DNA from: Centropus unirufus
Lineage: Eukaryota; Chordata; Aves; Cuculiformes; Centropidae
Direction of reading: 5' to 3'
Assembly (NCBI GenBank): GCA_013397695.1
Contig: VYZI01000018.1
Location: forward strand, 2,454,420 to 2,518,419
DNA: 64,000 nucleotides
In this document: piece by piece, positions 26,001 through 41,000 of the stretch
Layout of the letters: every line of letters begins with the position of its first letter
How positions within the stretch are numbered: position 1 is the first letter of the stretch
Program-made: the position numbers and the translations under genes
The notes under the pieces: generated by a model
Told to the model about the DNA's origin: nothing
What the model saw: only the letters and a program-made list of their open reading frames with translations
Database searches by the model: none

Positions 26001-29000
26001 GCTCAATAGATCCGCAGTTGTGTTCAAAAGGCTGCAGTGTTTAGTGGCACAATCACACAAATTCACCCGGGTAAAATATGACAACCACAAATATAGATAC
26101 TTCATCTGTAAATGCTTATTTATCTTGTCTATCCTCTACGTTGACTCAAAGTTTGTGTAATACTCAATTTTCCACAGACTCTCTACACCACTTTTTTCCT
26201 AGTGAATGTTCTAAAACATGTTGAATGTTTATGGATTGGGATTAAGTTAATAATTAAGGCACTGCTTCAATGCACAACTTTTTTTCTCCTCCCTGGTTGT
26301 AAGGGATAACTCCAGTTGCACTTCTGATCGTGTAGCTGGGATTTTGGCTTTAAGAGTTATCAGTTAATGAGGATGTCAGCCCTTAAGCCTGAATATGTAT
26401 AGATGAGTAAGTTCAGAGGGTTAAGCATATTAAAGCAAAGGCACAGGACATGTACTAAGCTGCTGCAAGTGGGAATTAGTGAAGACATTACCTGGAGCAG
26501 CAGTCTTAAAGATAGGATAATTCTTTGCCTGAGGACAGATTTTTAAAGATAGCATAGTAATTACTTTTCTAATGTTAGAATCAAACTTTGCTGAAGTTAG
26601 TTCAGCTGTTCTTTTATAACAGGACTTGGACAGACTTCCTAGCCATTTTGAGTGAGAAATCAGAAAGTTGCATCTATGAACTTTCCAAGGGAAAAAAAGT
26701 CTGATTTCAAGGTACCCTTGGAGTTATGGTAATGAAAAAAATGCAGCAGGTGAATTTTGTTATTTAAAATAGGTACTGTTTAACTTTATAATTCTATCCT
26801 TCTAGGCGTAGATACTGTTATTGCCTTTAGTGTGTGGCAAAAGCTTTACTATGAGTTGGTTGGTGTGTAAGCTCAGTCTACCCAATATATGCTAGAATAC
26901 TGCAAACGTGCAATTGGAACCTCAAAATACAGTTAAAAATAATACTGATAAAAGATCTAAAGAGGTATTTCTTTCATGTAGAAGTCACACAAAGCAGTTA
27001 GTTCTTTTAGTGTTTGTGTAGACCTATTGTGAATAAACTTGATTGTTGTAGCTTAAAGGAAACTTTTGTGATGCGTAGTGGCATATGTTAGACTGAAATG
27101 AATCTTGTAGCTTTGTGAGAACATGAATAAACGCCTCACCATAGTTGCATTTGATATACCAAGTAATTCAGTTTCAGAACTTGTGGTAGTATGGGGAATA
27201 AGTAGTTTGTATTGTGCCAATACTTCAGACTTCCAGTTGCTAAACCACATTTACAAGAAGCTTAACATACATTACTTGTATTACTCTTCAATCTGGGCAA
27301 CTCATGTTGTAGCCACAGGAATTCTGTTTGGTTGCCAGTTGGAAAGGCAGCCATCCATGCTATTATTCATAGGAGAGAATGTGGTACATGACCATGCTTC
27401 TTTAATAAGATGCAGTTAATTCCATGAAATAATTTGAAAAATCCACAATTAGGCTGGTATTAACTTTCATAGACTTCACTTGTCATCCTCGATACTCAGC
27501 ATTTAAGCTTAATAGTAGTGGACTATGAATTAGTCCTTGGCAGAAAGTAGAAAATGGATTTTGGGGAAAAGTTTGGGATTTTGGAATGCATTAGGAAAAG
27601 AGAGCAGGCGGTGTTGAGCAATTTACTGTGTTGGTGAGCCAGCGCTCAGCTCTAGATTAACCTTTCCAAGGTTATGCTTCAGTATGGTGAATAATCCAGA
27701 AGTCAGTATGTTAATTTGCATTTAGAAATGAGCTTGTTCTGGCAGTGCACAAACCAGTTTCTTTTGCTATGCAAAGGTAGAGATAATATTTAAATTTTAC
27801 ACAGGCCTCTGTTTGTTTCTAGTAATTACACTAATTTTGTTAAAGACTTAAGTAAACTTTGGCCTGTTTGATTCCTTATTTAGTTTTGCCAGGCGAATTG
27901 CAATTGATTTAAGAAAAGTATCCTAGAAGTGAAACCATGACAACTGTGGGTGTGATTACAGAAATCTCGACAATTTCTATACATTTTTCAAGAAATTTGT
28001 CATTTTTGAAACAATTCTTTAGATTTAGCTGTACTAGAATTATAAAGCTATTTATGGATTTCAAAATATGAAGGGTAATTTGTTGAATTATTCAATAACT
28101 CTATAATGTGAAGAAAACTTAGACATCTGAACCTTGTGATGAGAGCAAAACTTCTCCATTTCAAAATAATGTTACTGTTTTTGCTAAACTTCTATCCACG
28201 AATAGCTACGATTCTACCTAGTACTGCTATAGGAAGAAGTGCATTAGATAAGGAAAGTGTCATGTGATGGTGGAGTTTTTGTCTTAGTAAAAGTCACTTT
28301 TTTCTACAGAAGATTATTTCTCATTTTCCTGTGTGGCTGTAAAGACAATTGAGTGTATTATACATTCATTTGATGTGAAGTGTCTTGGGATTTTTTGTTT
28401 TAATTTGGGGGACAGATATTGACACTGACTGTTAACACTCCCCCCCGTTGCAACTTCACCTCACTAACTGCCCCCTTCATATAAAGGTCTGCCTTATGGT
28501 TTTCACTTTTATAAGCAATAAATAATTTATTTTTCCTTGTAGACCCTTAATTTTGATCTTATTGCACTGCATGGCATTTGTTTTACGAAGTTAGTGGGTT
28601 AACTCCAAAGTCCTGCTGAAATACAAGTTTAGGAAATTGATTTTTACTTCCCTCTTCACTTCCTTTTGTTTCAGCAGTCCTTAATTAATAGCCTGGATAG
28701 TATCCTTGCCTTTAAACTTCTGGCAGTGTGTGTAGGAGTGAACTGTTTGATGGATACTGTGTATCCATTAAATTGAGTGAATTTTACTTAGCTTCTGAGG
28801 TCTATTTGTAATTCTGAATTGTCTAAAGGTAAAAACCTTACAAGGGGGGTGTGTGTGTGTGTGCAGAGTGGCTGAAATTATAGTTCCTTGCTAGCTAAAT
28901 AATAGTGTAAAAGTCATGTTAATGTGCATCATTTGTTATTTTAGCAGTGATAAATGAGTTTGAGAGAACTTAATTTTTTGGCCACTGACCTTTTCAGTTT

Positions 29001-32000
29001 TGCAGTTTATGCCAACAGCAAACTTAAGAACAAACAAATCCTCTACTTTTAGCTGAATGTGGCCATTAGTCAGCACAGCTAGGAGAAAAGGTCTGCTTAG
29101 GATACTGTAAAATGCATTATAATTTCTATACATATTAGCTATTTGTCATAACTTCAACTATCTCTGTTTTAAAGTTAAGCTTCTTCTGATGTTGACTGTT
29201 AACCACTAAAATGATACTTTACTAGTGATTACTTTTTTAATTAAGCCCATGTATTAGCTATAAAGCCACTTGAGTGCATTGTAAATAAAATGCTGTAATA
29301 ATGAAGTGCTTTAATTATGCTCCCTAAAGTATGCATAGTGTCAGTAATTTTTTTATTTAAATTCTTAACATGTTCCCTGTTTTCTGAAAAGCAGTTTGAA
29401 GTGCTGTAAAGATGGAGATCCAGCCTTTAAAGTCATTTGCGCAAATTCCATGGCTGTTCTCTAGTTAGTGAGTTTTCACAGCATTCGCAGCAAGCTAATT
29501 GCTTCTGCTAATAAATAATCTAAAATCGATGCTGACAGCAGTTAATTGGCACAGCGACTTTATTCTGTAAAGCACTTGGCTAATGACCTTCCTTAAATTA
29601 ATAGCATTAAGTGCTATGAGGAAATAAATCTAAGGAATTGCCTGTCATTCGCTTGTCATGTCTAATAACTTCCAATAATGATGGCTGATAGATTTTTGCA
29701 CATTCCATTATTGAAGTTGGTGCATGTAATTATTCTCCTCATTATATATAAACAATTAGCAATATTTGGTGTTTCCTTGCAATAAAGCTGTTAAATACAA
29801 GTAGCTCGTTAGAGTTTAGAAACTATTTTTGAAAGCAAAATTTAATTTCCATTGAATACAGCACATTCACAGGTGTCTGAACATGCTTCTCATTCATTGG
29901 ACCGAGCTTCACTTTTTGATAACATGGGGAAAATACTTGGAAGAATTCTGTATTAATGTGTGGAACCTTTTGTTTCCAGCTTGAAGAAGTAATGGAGAAG
30001 GAAACATACAAGACCGCTAAATTGATCCTTGAAAGGTTTGATCCGGAATCCAGTGCAAAGGTAAGAATCTTGATATTGATACTGATCTAATATGAAAGGT
30101 ACTATGGAGCCAAACATTCAGATAATGTTATTTATAATTAACTGACAGGAGGCTGAACCGCCATCTGCTGGAACATCTGCAACCCCAAGACCTGGGCAAG
30201 GTAATGGCCTTGTAAAATGGCTGTTCTTTAGCATAGATCCTCATCTTTCATAGCAGTTTGCACTCTAGAATTGTTTCTGATAAAATTTGTAGATTAATGG
30301 ACCTTTACTTAGGATTAAGACTGTTTATTAGGCTGTGCCTATTACTGTTGGGTGTTCTTCAGACAAGGGATCTATTACTAAAGGCTGATGCTCTTCTAGA
30401 CAGCCGGATATTTAATACTGCCTGATGCTAAAACACTGTGAAACTTCTTGTGTATTTGCAATCTTTCTAGAGTACGAAGGATCTTATATAATGTTCACTG
30501 ACTTAGCTTTTCAATTCTGTTTCTGGCTAGGTAGACCTTTCCTAATACAGTACTTAAGTTACTTTTTTATGGCAGATGGAGAGATTCCACAAAGCTAGTG
30601 TAGAACATGGATATTTTCTCAATGCAAAGAATGGACAGTTCTTTACTAGTTTTTATGTTCTGAGGTGCTATTGAATAGAAGAATAAAAGTAGGAAAAACT
30701 TCACAGCACACTTGAAAGAAGGCCTTGTTTCTAGATTGCACAAACATGTTTCAAGACTGAAAAGATCTCTCTCTCACGCTGTCCTCATAGAGTGTTTGGA
30801 ATAAAAATGTGGACTAAAGTTAAAATATTTTCGCAAACAAGCTACTGTTAAGTTTTTCTAAAGTTGAGTATAAGATTCTGTGATTTAATTGAAAATACTA
30901 GTAGTAACACAGCATAAAGGCCATGTTGTGTTATAAAACTGAAGATATCTACAAAGGTCTGAGTACTGATTTGCTGTCACAACCAACTTAGACCTATAGG
31001 GTCTCCATTGAGTCTCTAAGAGCATAGGTTTAAGAGAAATAAACTGCAGAATCTGATGTGCATAACTTTCCATAAAATAGATAGCTTTAGAACTTACATT
31101 AGAATTGGGAACCTTGTGAATAACCAAAATTGTTTGTCTTGTTTCTCACTCTTGCAGTGATGGTTTTGATGGGTCCAGAGGGCCTGGATTTACTACAAAG
31201 GTGTTTATAACCTTGCACGGTCAAATGCACTGTTTTGTTCTTTTTGCTTAGCTTCAAATTGTCATGAAAACAATTTTAGCCTATCCTCACTTGTTGACGT
31301 TGACAGTGAGTAGTTGTAGTGCAGTATATTAGCAGCGAAGCTTTTGTCTCCTAGTGTCCTAGACTCAGCTCTTCTTCATGCTTGCTCCACATCTGTCTCT
31401 CCCATCATTTCACTTCTGAACCATCCATAAGTTTCTTTTAGGCTGACGGGCCGTTCTGACACCCTGTTCCTTTCTGTCTTAATACAACTCGGGTGCTTGC
31501 CAAGAATTTTCTGTCATACCTAGGATGTTGAGGTAGCCTGGGTTTTCTAAATTTTTAACTCTTTGTGTTCATCCTTCTTCTTGAGACATGTTAGAAATCA
31601 CTCCAGAAGTAGAATGACAGATCTGTTTGCAGAATGCAAATAATGCTGAGCAGGGGTTGAAACTGCCTGGAAATGTGTATTTGTAGAAATCTAGAGATAA
31701 CTAGCTATAAATTAAATAGACAATAAGAAATCTTTAGTCACTCTGGCTTTATTGAGAGATATCACCAAAATATTTGGAACTACTAAGGAGTTGCATGATT
31801 ATTCTTCTCCTCTCTGTCCAGGCTGTGTAAGTAGCAGTGGTGACAAATGAGGTATTCAGTCGCTATTAGTTAACTAGAGTTCTATGTGTTTGGGTTTAGA
31901 AAACACAGTGCATGTGCTTTTGATCCAGTGTTCCGAGTTAGTCAAAAGCAGTAAGTATTTCAGTTTTCAGTTATCAAAAACTGAGTGGCTTATTGCTATT

Positions 32001-35000
32001 CACACTAAATAATGCATACCCAAAACAAATACTAGCTTCTGTCCGGTACAGTATATAACTTACCATAAACAGGTGACACCTTAAGGCAGTTATGTTGTAA
32101 TTTAGTGTACGCAATATGTGGCTAAACTATAGTGACTGGGGATAATAAAATATCTGTTAAGAAGTCAACATTAAAACTTCCTTGATTTTCTGCCTGATTC
32201 CTTTGGACACAAACTAGCCAGGCAGCAGAACTCATTCTCTTGAGCTCCGTAACTGAGTACTCTTGGAAAGAGGGTAACAATAATGACCAATGTGAAACCA
32301 TAGTTTAGGTTGGAAAGACTTTTAAAATCATCCAGTCCAACGGTACACCCAACACCGCCAAGTTCACCACTAAAGCACGTCCCTAAGTACCACTTCCACC
32401 CTTGTTTTGAGTACCTCCAGGGATGGTCACTCAATCAATTCCGCAGGCAGCCTGTTCCAATGCTTGACAATCCTTTCATTGAAGTATTAGTTCCACCTAT
32501 ACAGTCTAAATCTCCCATGGTGCAGCTTGACGCTATTTCCCCTTGCTCTATAATTTGTTACTTGGGAGTTCAGCACCCACCTTACTACACCCTCCTTAGA
32601 TACAGTTGTAGAGGGTAATAAGGTCTCCCTTCAGCCTCTTTTTGCCAGATTGAACAACCTCAGTGCCCTTAGCAACTCCTGGTAACTCTTGTTCTCCAGC
32701 CCCTTCACCAGCTTCTTTGTTCTTCCCTGGGCATGCTTCAGCAGCTCAATGCCCTTCTTGTAGTGAGAGGCCCAAAATTGAACATGCTGAGGTGTGGTCC
32801 TGAATCGGACTGGACAATGTATGAGCATGTAGTTATTTGGTATTTAAGCCATATAAAAAAATAGGATAAATATATATTGTCTGGGGAATAAATATTTATC
32901 AACAATATTCTGTTAATACCCACGTCCTTTATTGTGCTAATACAACTGTTAGTATGTTAGTAGGATTGTATCATAAGTGAGGTCACTCCAGGACCTGAAT
33001 TAAAAATAATGCAATTTCAGAGGGTTTCGGGCTGTGGGATAACAGGCATGAAGATAAAGAAAGAAAAGTCTTGGTTGGTTGTTGCCACTAAAGCCAACAA
33101 GTTATACAAACTATTTATTGACCTGCACTGTGCTGTAGGTCTTTAAAAATGATGTATTCTTCTCTACAAAAGTCAAGGAGTTGTGAGGTGAAGGAGAAAT
33201 AAAATAGTTATGCTTGTAAACATGAAAGATACAGCTGTCTCGCTGCTGGCAATATCTTAATATTCTTTAAGAGATCATACTGAATCACTAGGTGTGAGTG
33301 ATAAGCCAGTTATGTAATCTGCTCATCTCTATGTATTGTTCTGTGCCAGTAACTGCGGTATCTGGACTCCAGTGTGCTTCAAGAATAAAAATTTTTATTT
33401 TAAAGTTATGTATTTGCCTTGTAACGATTGCAACTGTAAAAAAAAAATTTGAGGAAGAAAATCCTTGGTAAGTGGCCAAGCTTCATTAAAACTGCTGCAG
33501 AAGCAATAGAACATGTTAGTGTTTAGAGCCAGCGATGTATTACTTGGCTAGCTTGTGGAACCTGAGTTATGGAAATCTGGAACATTTTAAGAAGCTTAAC
33601 ATTGTGTCTTAATTAGTTTGAGAAGTACATAGGTCATGTGCAGTAACTGCAGAAGAGCCTTAGGGCTGTTATTGTGGAAGTGGGCAGCAAGTATAGAAGG
33701 AATTAGAGGAGGTCATGGGCAACAGTGCCCATATGGATACTAAAGTGATTAGACAGGGCTGTGCACTTCAACATCCCTGACAATGTATTTATGGATCCTG
33801 GGGGTGGTATCAGAACTGCAGGCAACAGAAAGGATTCGGATTGGTGTGTTACTAAAAAACATTGTAGCCACTCGAAAAGGTGAAATACTGGGATAGAAAG
33901 GCTGTTGGTCTTGCCAAGGAGACCTTATCTTGTTTTCTCATAATGTAAGTTCTGCTGGTAACTTCCCTTAGCTGAGGAGCAGATGTTGGCAAGCTCCCTT
34001 AACTATGAAATAGGAGTGAAAGCCAAATGAACTTCGAAGTGGAGTGGGGGGAACCTTGTGAATAACCTGATATAATTTTGTGGAAGCTGAGCAACAAGTC
34101 TTGTATTCTTCCCTCTGTAATGAGACTAAACCTACTGAAGCACAACTGTCTGACTGTAAAGTGCTTGGGTTCAACGTCTTTGTAGGAACAAAAATATAAG
34201 GGAAGTCATTAAAGTAACAGTAACTTTTCAAAAATTTAAAGCCTTTTTAAAGAAGCCTTGACAAAAATGACCCTTCAGAAAGAACAGGCAAAATTCTCAA
34301 ACCTCTTAGAGGTGGCATGGAAATTGCTTAGAAATAGGATATTACAGGCTCAAAAAAACGTGGATGTATCACTTACCTATCAAAGCCTACTCAGAGCTGT
34401 TAAGGAACCAAAACTGACGTGCTCAAACCACATGATATAGGAAGACAGCTTTCAAAATGCAGAAGTAACATCCATGTGTAGAAGTGATTGTTGGGATTTT
34501 TATATGTAGAACCATAATAAAACAGGCTTTGTAATGGAAAAGAATGAAGGAAATTCTTGAAGTCAGTTAAAATGTCTTTTATACATGATTAAAATCATCT
34601 TGGATCAAGTGGAGCTAGGCTTGATATTTATCACTTTTTTGAAGATCTGTGGAGCTGAGAGTAGTTGAGAAATTGCATGCCTTTAACTTGACTTTTTGAA
34701 ACTGTAACATGAGTGGAAACTATAACACAAACTTGAATATATGGATAAATAAATAATGGGGCAAAATCAATATATTTGTAGATGAGTCATGCCAGTTGCT
34801 CAGATGCCATGGAGAGGATGATGCCATTATTTTGATGTAGTTAGATTTCAAAGGTTACCACTAAGACCTCTCACAAAAAGCTTTCAAAGAAATGTCAGTG
34901 GCGAGGTTCATCATAAATGAATTCTTGATTAAAATAAAACTTGCACACAGGAGCAGTTATCAAATTAGAAACAGGTCACCGGGGAAACCTTAAAGGAGTT

Positions 35001-38000
35001 TCTGCTGCTGCCTTAAAAATTTATTCTGATTTCCAGATTCTGGATGGTATAAATAGCGAGGTGATAAAGCCTAATTGTTAAAACCAGCTAAAATACAGAA
35101 TCTTCATGCTCATTGGGTGATCTGACTTGGATAAGGAAGATATGGGAAGGAATGCTGTTGTGTGTGTGGGAAGGTGTGCCAGGGAAAACCAGGTAGCTCT
35201 GCTCTGTTGGAAACTGAACTAGGTGGGGTTTTTTTAAGACTTCATGCAGTTGTAGTCTTCTAACTGATACTGGAGTCTCTTGTTCTTTATTCTGGCATAT
35301 ATTAATCCAAGTTATACATACAGAAAAGTGGGCAAGAATATAGGCTATGTATGTTGCAATTCCGTGGCACTGGATGTTGGTGATTTCTAACACAACTTTT
35401 ATGTTTGGCCTAGTACTCTAGTGACAGCAGCTCTTAGCTAGTGTAAGTGTATATTGGGCACTTCTCCCCTCCTCCAGCCTGTACAGCAGCTTGGCGTGGT
35501 AGTGTTGTACTTTTGGGGACTTCAGCATCCCATCTCCACCCAGCTGATTGCCATTGAGCCTGTCAACTCTTCCAGCCTGATGCAAAAGTCAGCAGATGAA
35601 TTCTCTCTAAGCTTGAAACTCAGGGAGATGAGTCTCAAGTCCAGTGACTGCTGTTCATGAAAAGTGTTCCTGACTTATTTTGGGGAACAAATATAATGGC
35701 ACTTCATGTTTGTGGAATAATATCATATCCAGGCCTTAACATATGTACTGAGATGCTATTGCCAGTGCTGTTAATAAGAACTGTGGCTTCAGATAAAAAC
35801 AACTGAGGAAACCTATTAAGTTTTTCATAATAGCAATTTAATAACAACTCTGATAGTGGAGTGAGAAAAGGTAAAAGGTCACATTCCAGCAGACCTGTTC
35901 TTGCTTGGTGACAATCCAAGCATGTGGCTTGTTGGTAGGATTGCTGGTAAAGGTGAATTAAACTGGTCTGAATGGAGCATTATGTTTTCTTATGGCATTA
36001 GAGTTCTTTCATTTATCCAGTCTGAAAAATCTTTAATCACTCTAGGGGCTTAGCCTGGATATTTTAGGCACTGACTGAATAGCTTTTGGTCCCATGGAAA
36101 GCTAAATTCATGGAAGTATGTTTAAACCATCGAGTGAAAACAGTGATCAGTTCTGTCTGTACGTTGTGGTTTGAATCTATCTGTTCATATCTGACATTCT
36201 CCCTCAGAGAAAAGAATCATGAGGTAGGTATCTGCTAATTTTCTTCCCAAAGAATTTTCCCCATAGTATTTAAGTTAATGATTATTGCTATTAATACATA
36301 ATATTCTGCCTGAGGTTTATTTTTATGGCATGCTCAGCTAGGCAGCTGGTGATCTTTAGTTACAGACCTTTCTGGTTTTGTTTGACTCTACAATTTGCTG
36401 ATTGAAATAATGATATTGATGTACTCTTACTAATCTCTTGCTTATAATGCTAGATGTTAAATTCAGTATGCACATGTTTTTGTCAGAAATTCGTCAGAGG
36501 ACCACAGCTCAAAGAAATGCTTCTACACCCCAGCCTGCTACTTCTAAACAAGGATCTCCAAAATCATTGGTTCCAGCATCTCCTAATCTGCAGAGAGACG
36601 CATCAGCTTTGAGTGGTCCCCCAGAAAGAACTGTCGTGCCATCCTTGCAGTCAAATGTTTTGCCAAGACGCCCTGGATCCCCTGCTACTTCAGTGCCTGG
36701 AATGGGTAAACAGAGCACTTAATGTTATTTACAGTTTATATTGTTTTCTCTGGTTACCAATAAAATAGGCCATTTTCAGACTGTATGGAAATGGCATTTC
36801 ATTTGGAAATAGCGGAGCAGTTATCTGATTAAGCAGGAGTTCCATATTCAATTAGCTATAACTCTTTACAGCTGGCACCTTTTGATGCTGAAACCTATTG
36901 CCTGAGCTCATTTAACTGTTATGGCTTCTTTGTTTAAATGGCAATAAAACTTTGCAGTAGTCTGTAGTCAACAATATAGCCTACCTTTTTACGTTCTTGG
37001 TTTAGAAGAGCTCTACGCTTATATAAATCAGGTACAAAGGAGAACACTTCCAGAATACATTCAAGTTTCTCACTAAACCCTGCATGTATTTTTTTAACAT
37101 GCATCTTGACATTTATTTAAATTTTTACTCTAGGAGGTATAGTCATGCAGTCTGTATGCATAGATTAAAGTGTAAAATACAAAATACACGAGAAAAATTG
37201 TCGGTGTTATAGCTGAATTCTTCTAAAGTCCTATTGTTATTTTGGGTACAAGAGTCAAAAGTTTAGCAACAGGTTGAAATTGGGTAGAAATGAGTGCTCC
37301 TTAAAAGGGTTTCATATCCTGAAAATGCTTTTTTTTCCTCTTGATTTCTGGCTTGGTATAGATGGCATGGCCTTTATTAAATAGAACATAAACTAAATTC
37401 CATAGGAGGGACAGCGTAATTTGAGAGTTTTGGGGGTGAGGCCTTGTACATAGTCTCCTCATGGATAGTAAAGCTGCATATGGGTTAGTGCCAGGCCTTT
37501 CATTTGTTGCAGGATGTCTGGCAAGTTGGCTCACAAGGCAAGAAAGGAGATGAAATGCTGTCTTGAAAATAGAAGGGGTGTAACTTGCCAAGGATCATCT
37601 GAGCACCACTGTAATGTGGAGTAGTTCTTCGTGCTTTGTACTGCGATCAGGAATATTTTTCCCTGCCTTGTGTTCCAGATTTTTAACTTTCAGTTACTTA
37701 AGAACATACAGTTTGTAAGACTTTGTTGCTAACTTCCTTGATACCATGTAAAAGTAGGACTCTACATAATATATTGGCACACCGTCCCTTGAAGAGAGAC
37801 CTTGGGCAGCTGAAGGTTAAAATGCCTGTTCATTTTGTTAATGTAGTGGAATAAACGTGTCATGGAAAGCTGTGATCTCTCACTTCTCTGGGGAGTCCAT
37901 TAAGCCTTATTTTTTGTTAATAGTTGTTTACCTGTACTGTGAAACTTTGAAGTTTTGTTTTTATCCCTGAAGTGAACTGTTAAGGGAAATCATTATTAAG

Positions 38001-41000
38001 TCTTGATTATCTTTAAATACTAGAAATTGGGTCCTAGCACCACAAAATTGGTCATTCTGTTACAGACCACGTTAAGTGAAACCTGCTTACTGAAAATTCC
38101 TCAATGAATTTAGAATCAAATGCTGCTTGGTTAAGAAGCTGGATATATGCTAACATAGTATTAGCTATGTAATTGTTCTATTTTTAGGGGAAGATTCAGG
38201 CACAGTGAATAAGCTGGATGAAATTCAACCTTTACTGTAGCAATCATTTAGATGGGGGCAAGACTTATTGGAAAGGAAAGTATTTCATGTAGTTTTTGCA
38301 ATAATGCTTTAAAGGCAAATATTTTGTCTTTCAGTAATACCTGATATTGTGGCCAAACATTATTTTGTTTTAAATAGTGACAGAAGCCACTGCAGTTGTC
38401 AGTTGATGTGGAAGCTGTGTTTTCTCTTGAATTACCCCAAACCTTCCAGGCATATAAAATCTGTTGTGTAATTGTATTAAAAAGTATATAAATTCAGTAT
38501 CTATAAGAGTAAAATAATTGTATCTATGTTTATGCATGGCTTGCAGCAAATATGAATAGCCTTAATTATCTCTACTTTAGAGAAGATTAATAATTCATTT
38601 TCATTATATTATATTTTGTAGAGGAGAATCAATTTAGCATGTATTACCACAGAGCTCCCATATGTTTGAAAATTAATAACCAGCAGGTAGTTGAGAGTTT
38701 GCCAAGCTTTGCAGAAATGACCGGTCTTTCTACAATGATTGCTTTTGATGTTTATATTAATTACTGGTCTCCATAACAGCATGAGAACTAGGATGGTTGG
38801 TTTGAGTTATTAGTAGGCAGGTAATTGAAGTTGTTCTTGGAGCATGTTGTCATGTTTCATTCCAGGTAACTTTAATTTTTACCTTGTTTATTAACTTCTA
38901 GAAACTTTTTGTGTATTTGTGATATACAGGGTCATATGAAATCTGGCTTTGTAAATATAGGGCTAAATACACAATAGTGTCTTGGCCAGGTATTCACAAA
39001 ATTATGCTAGAGTTTTAATTTTATTCTGGATTATATTGGTGCTCTAGATCTTTACACCTATATCAGATGTTGTCCATTCATTTTTCTAATGGTAGTATTA
39101 GGTCTTTCAGGATTATGTGAACCTTTAGCAAGTGCATTTTGCCTGAACTCTTATCTGAATGACTTTTTCAGGCACTCTGAAAGTGAAGCATTAGGTCCAG
39201 CTTATGTTGCACTGAATTTTTTCTGCCTTGCTGCTGTGAGAGCTTTCTTAGTCGGGGTTCCTGCTTGCTGACAGCATACATGAATAACTTGGGAATGCAT
39301 TCACTGATCGATACGTCCTGAATTCAGTTCTCTGGTTTGTGAAAATGAGGGTTACTTTAAAAACATTTGTGTTGATCGTAATACTTTTTTGTGCTTATTG
39401 AAAGGGTTTAAATTGTGGTATTTTCTGATCAAATTTTATTGTTTGTAAAGGGGAGGACAGTCCATTTGGGTCAATTATCCAGTGTGGATGAGAGGTGTTT
39501 TGAAAGGCTGTGCTGTTAGAAATATTGCAACATTAATGGCAAGATTAATCTCATTCTGTGTTACACTTCAAGAAGGTGCTCTGAAAATGCTTGGTTTCTG
39601 AAATGTTTGACATTTGCCAGTGAGGATGGAGGTTATCTGTACACAGTACAGGAGGTTTACAAACAGTAGCACATTCTGCCATAAGCTACTCGTTTTTTGC
39701 TTTTGTTGCTCCTGTCTATGAAGACTAAAAGGCAGAAGGCTCGAGATGGCAATTGCTGGCAGTTTATTTAATGCTGTGTTTAATCTTAAAGTCCATCTTG
39801 AGTCAGCTTATCAGATAGTAAGACTTGGTGTGTTGTCTTTGCCTGTGTGTACGCTGCATTAGAGTACATAACTTGGGTATAAATTTGAATGAGCATCAGT
39901 TGTGTTGGAAGCTGTGGGTGGGCATGTCCTGCCGCTGTCGACAGCTAAGGTGCTACAAGAAAGCTAAATCTCTCTTCCGAGAAGCTTTTATTTCCCCCGC
40001 ATGATATCTTTCAATTAAATGTCCTTCTGAATTAGTTCAACTTGCTAACAAACTCTACCCTGCTGGCAGTCCTTTACTTGGAGTTTTTTAATAGTCCTTT
40101 TTGGTTCTTCAGGCTGTGGGTTGGTTTGTTTTGCCCTTCCTCTTTGTTTATTGGGCATTATGGGGGATTCTGTGAAACATATCTTCTCGTGGAACACTGG
40201 AAGTGTACAGTAAATTGAAAAGAGAATTGAAATATTTATTTTGAGCCATAGTTGTTTTACCTTTTTTTCTTGGATATAGTAAGTAATGGGTATAAGCCAG
40301 AACTCTTCCTTGAGAAAACACTCATCGCTTTTTGCACCTTGAATTATACTTATATGAATTAAACGTGTGTAGTTCTTTTCTGGCTCCAGATTATCAAGTG
40401 CTCATGTCGGCATGAAACCTGCTAACATCAGTTGATTTTTTTTTTTCATTTAACCTTCTTAACTATCTTGAGGCTGAACAGGGCTTTTGCATTATTACAA
40501 GTAATCTTTTTGTTGGGGAAAGCTTGAGTCTTATCTGTCAGGCTTCATAATTTTGTCTTCTGGTGGCTTGAAACTGACTGTTATCTCCCAGATTCAGAGC
40601 TCTGAAAAGACTGGTTTGTTGTCCTACTCAGCCATCCTTTTTTGTAGCCTTTGGATGTAATTCATAAAGATATTACAGGAATGCTTTCAGTTTGTCACAT
40701 CCCCCTGCTGCCCAAGCGCTCACTTATCTTGCATTCAAGACTGTCTGCTATCTGTCTGGAAAGTACTGTAACATAATACCTCCTGCACCCGTGTAAGGTG
40801 ACTCTTGGCCAGGAGTGTGGCCTTGGGAAGCAGTATCAGATACTTAAGTTATTCATTTGAATGGTCCCATCTGAATGGTTCAGTCTTACTTTCTTACCAA
40901 ATCATGTTTTGATCGTTATGCCTAGCATTTTTGCTTTTAAGGCTGGGGAGGAAGGCAGACAAAAACTCAAAGCTACATAAGTGGAAGCTGGCAGCTTGCA

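Noticed and set aside
32310..32618. 102-codon plus-strand frame
   Set aside because: Lies antisense inside the CR1 fragment; a shadow of the repeat.
33640..34450. Possible degenerate DNA transposon or LINE remnant in intron 8
   Set aside because: The sequence has a repeat-like feel, but I could not identify terminal repeats, duplicated target sites or a family.
40438..40448. Poly-T run as a possible Pol III terminator
   Set aside because: No A and B boxes or tRNA/small-RNA structure upstream; other T-runs in the window (such as 50717-50733, 57547-57566 and 59834-59851) are likewise simple sequence.
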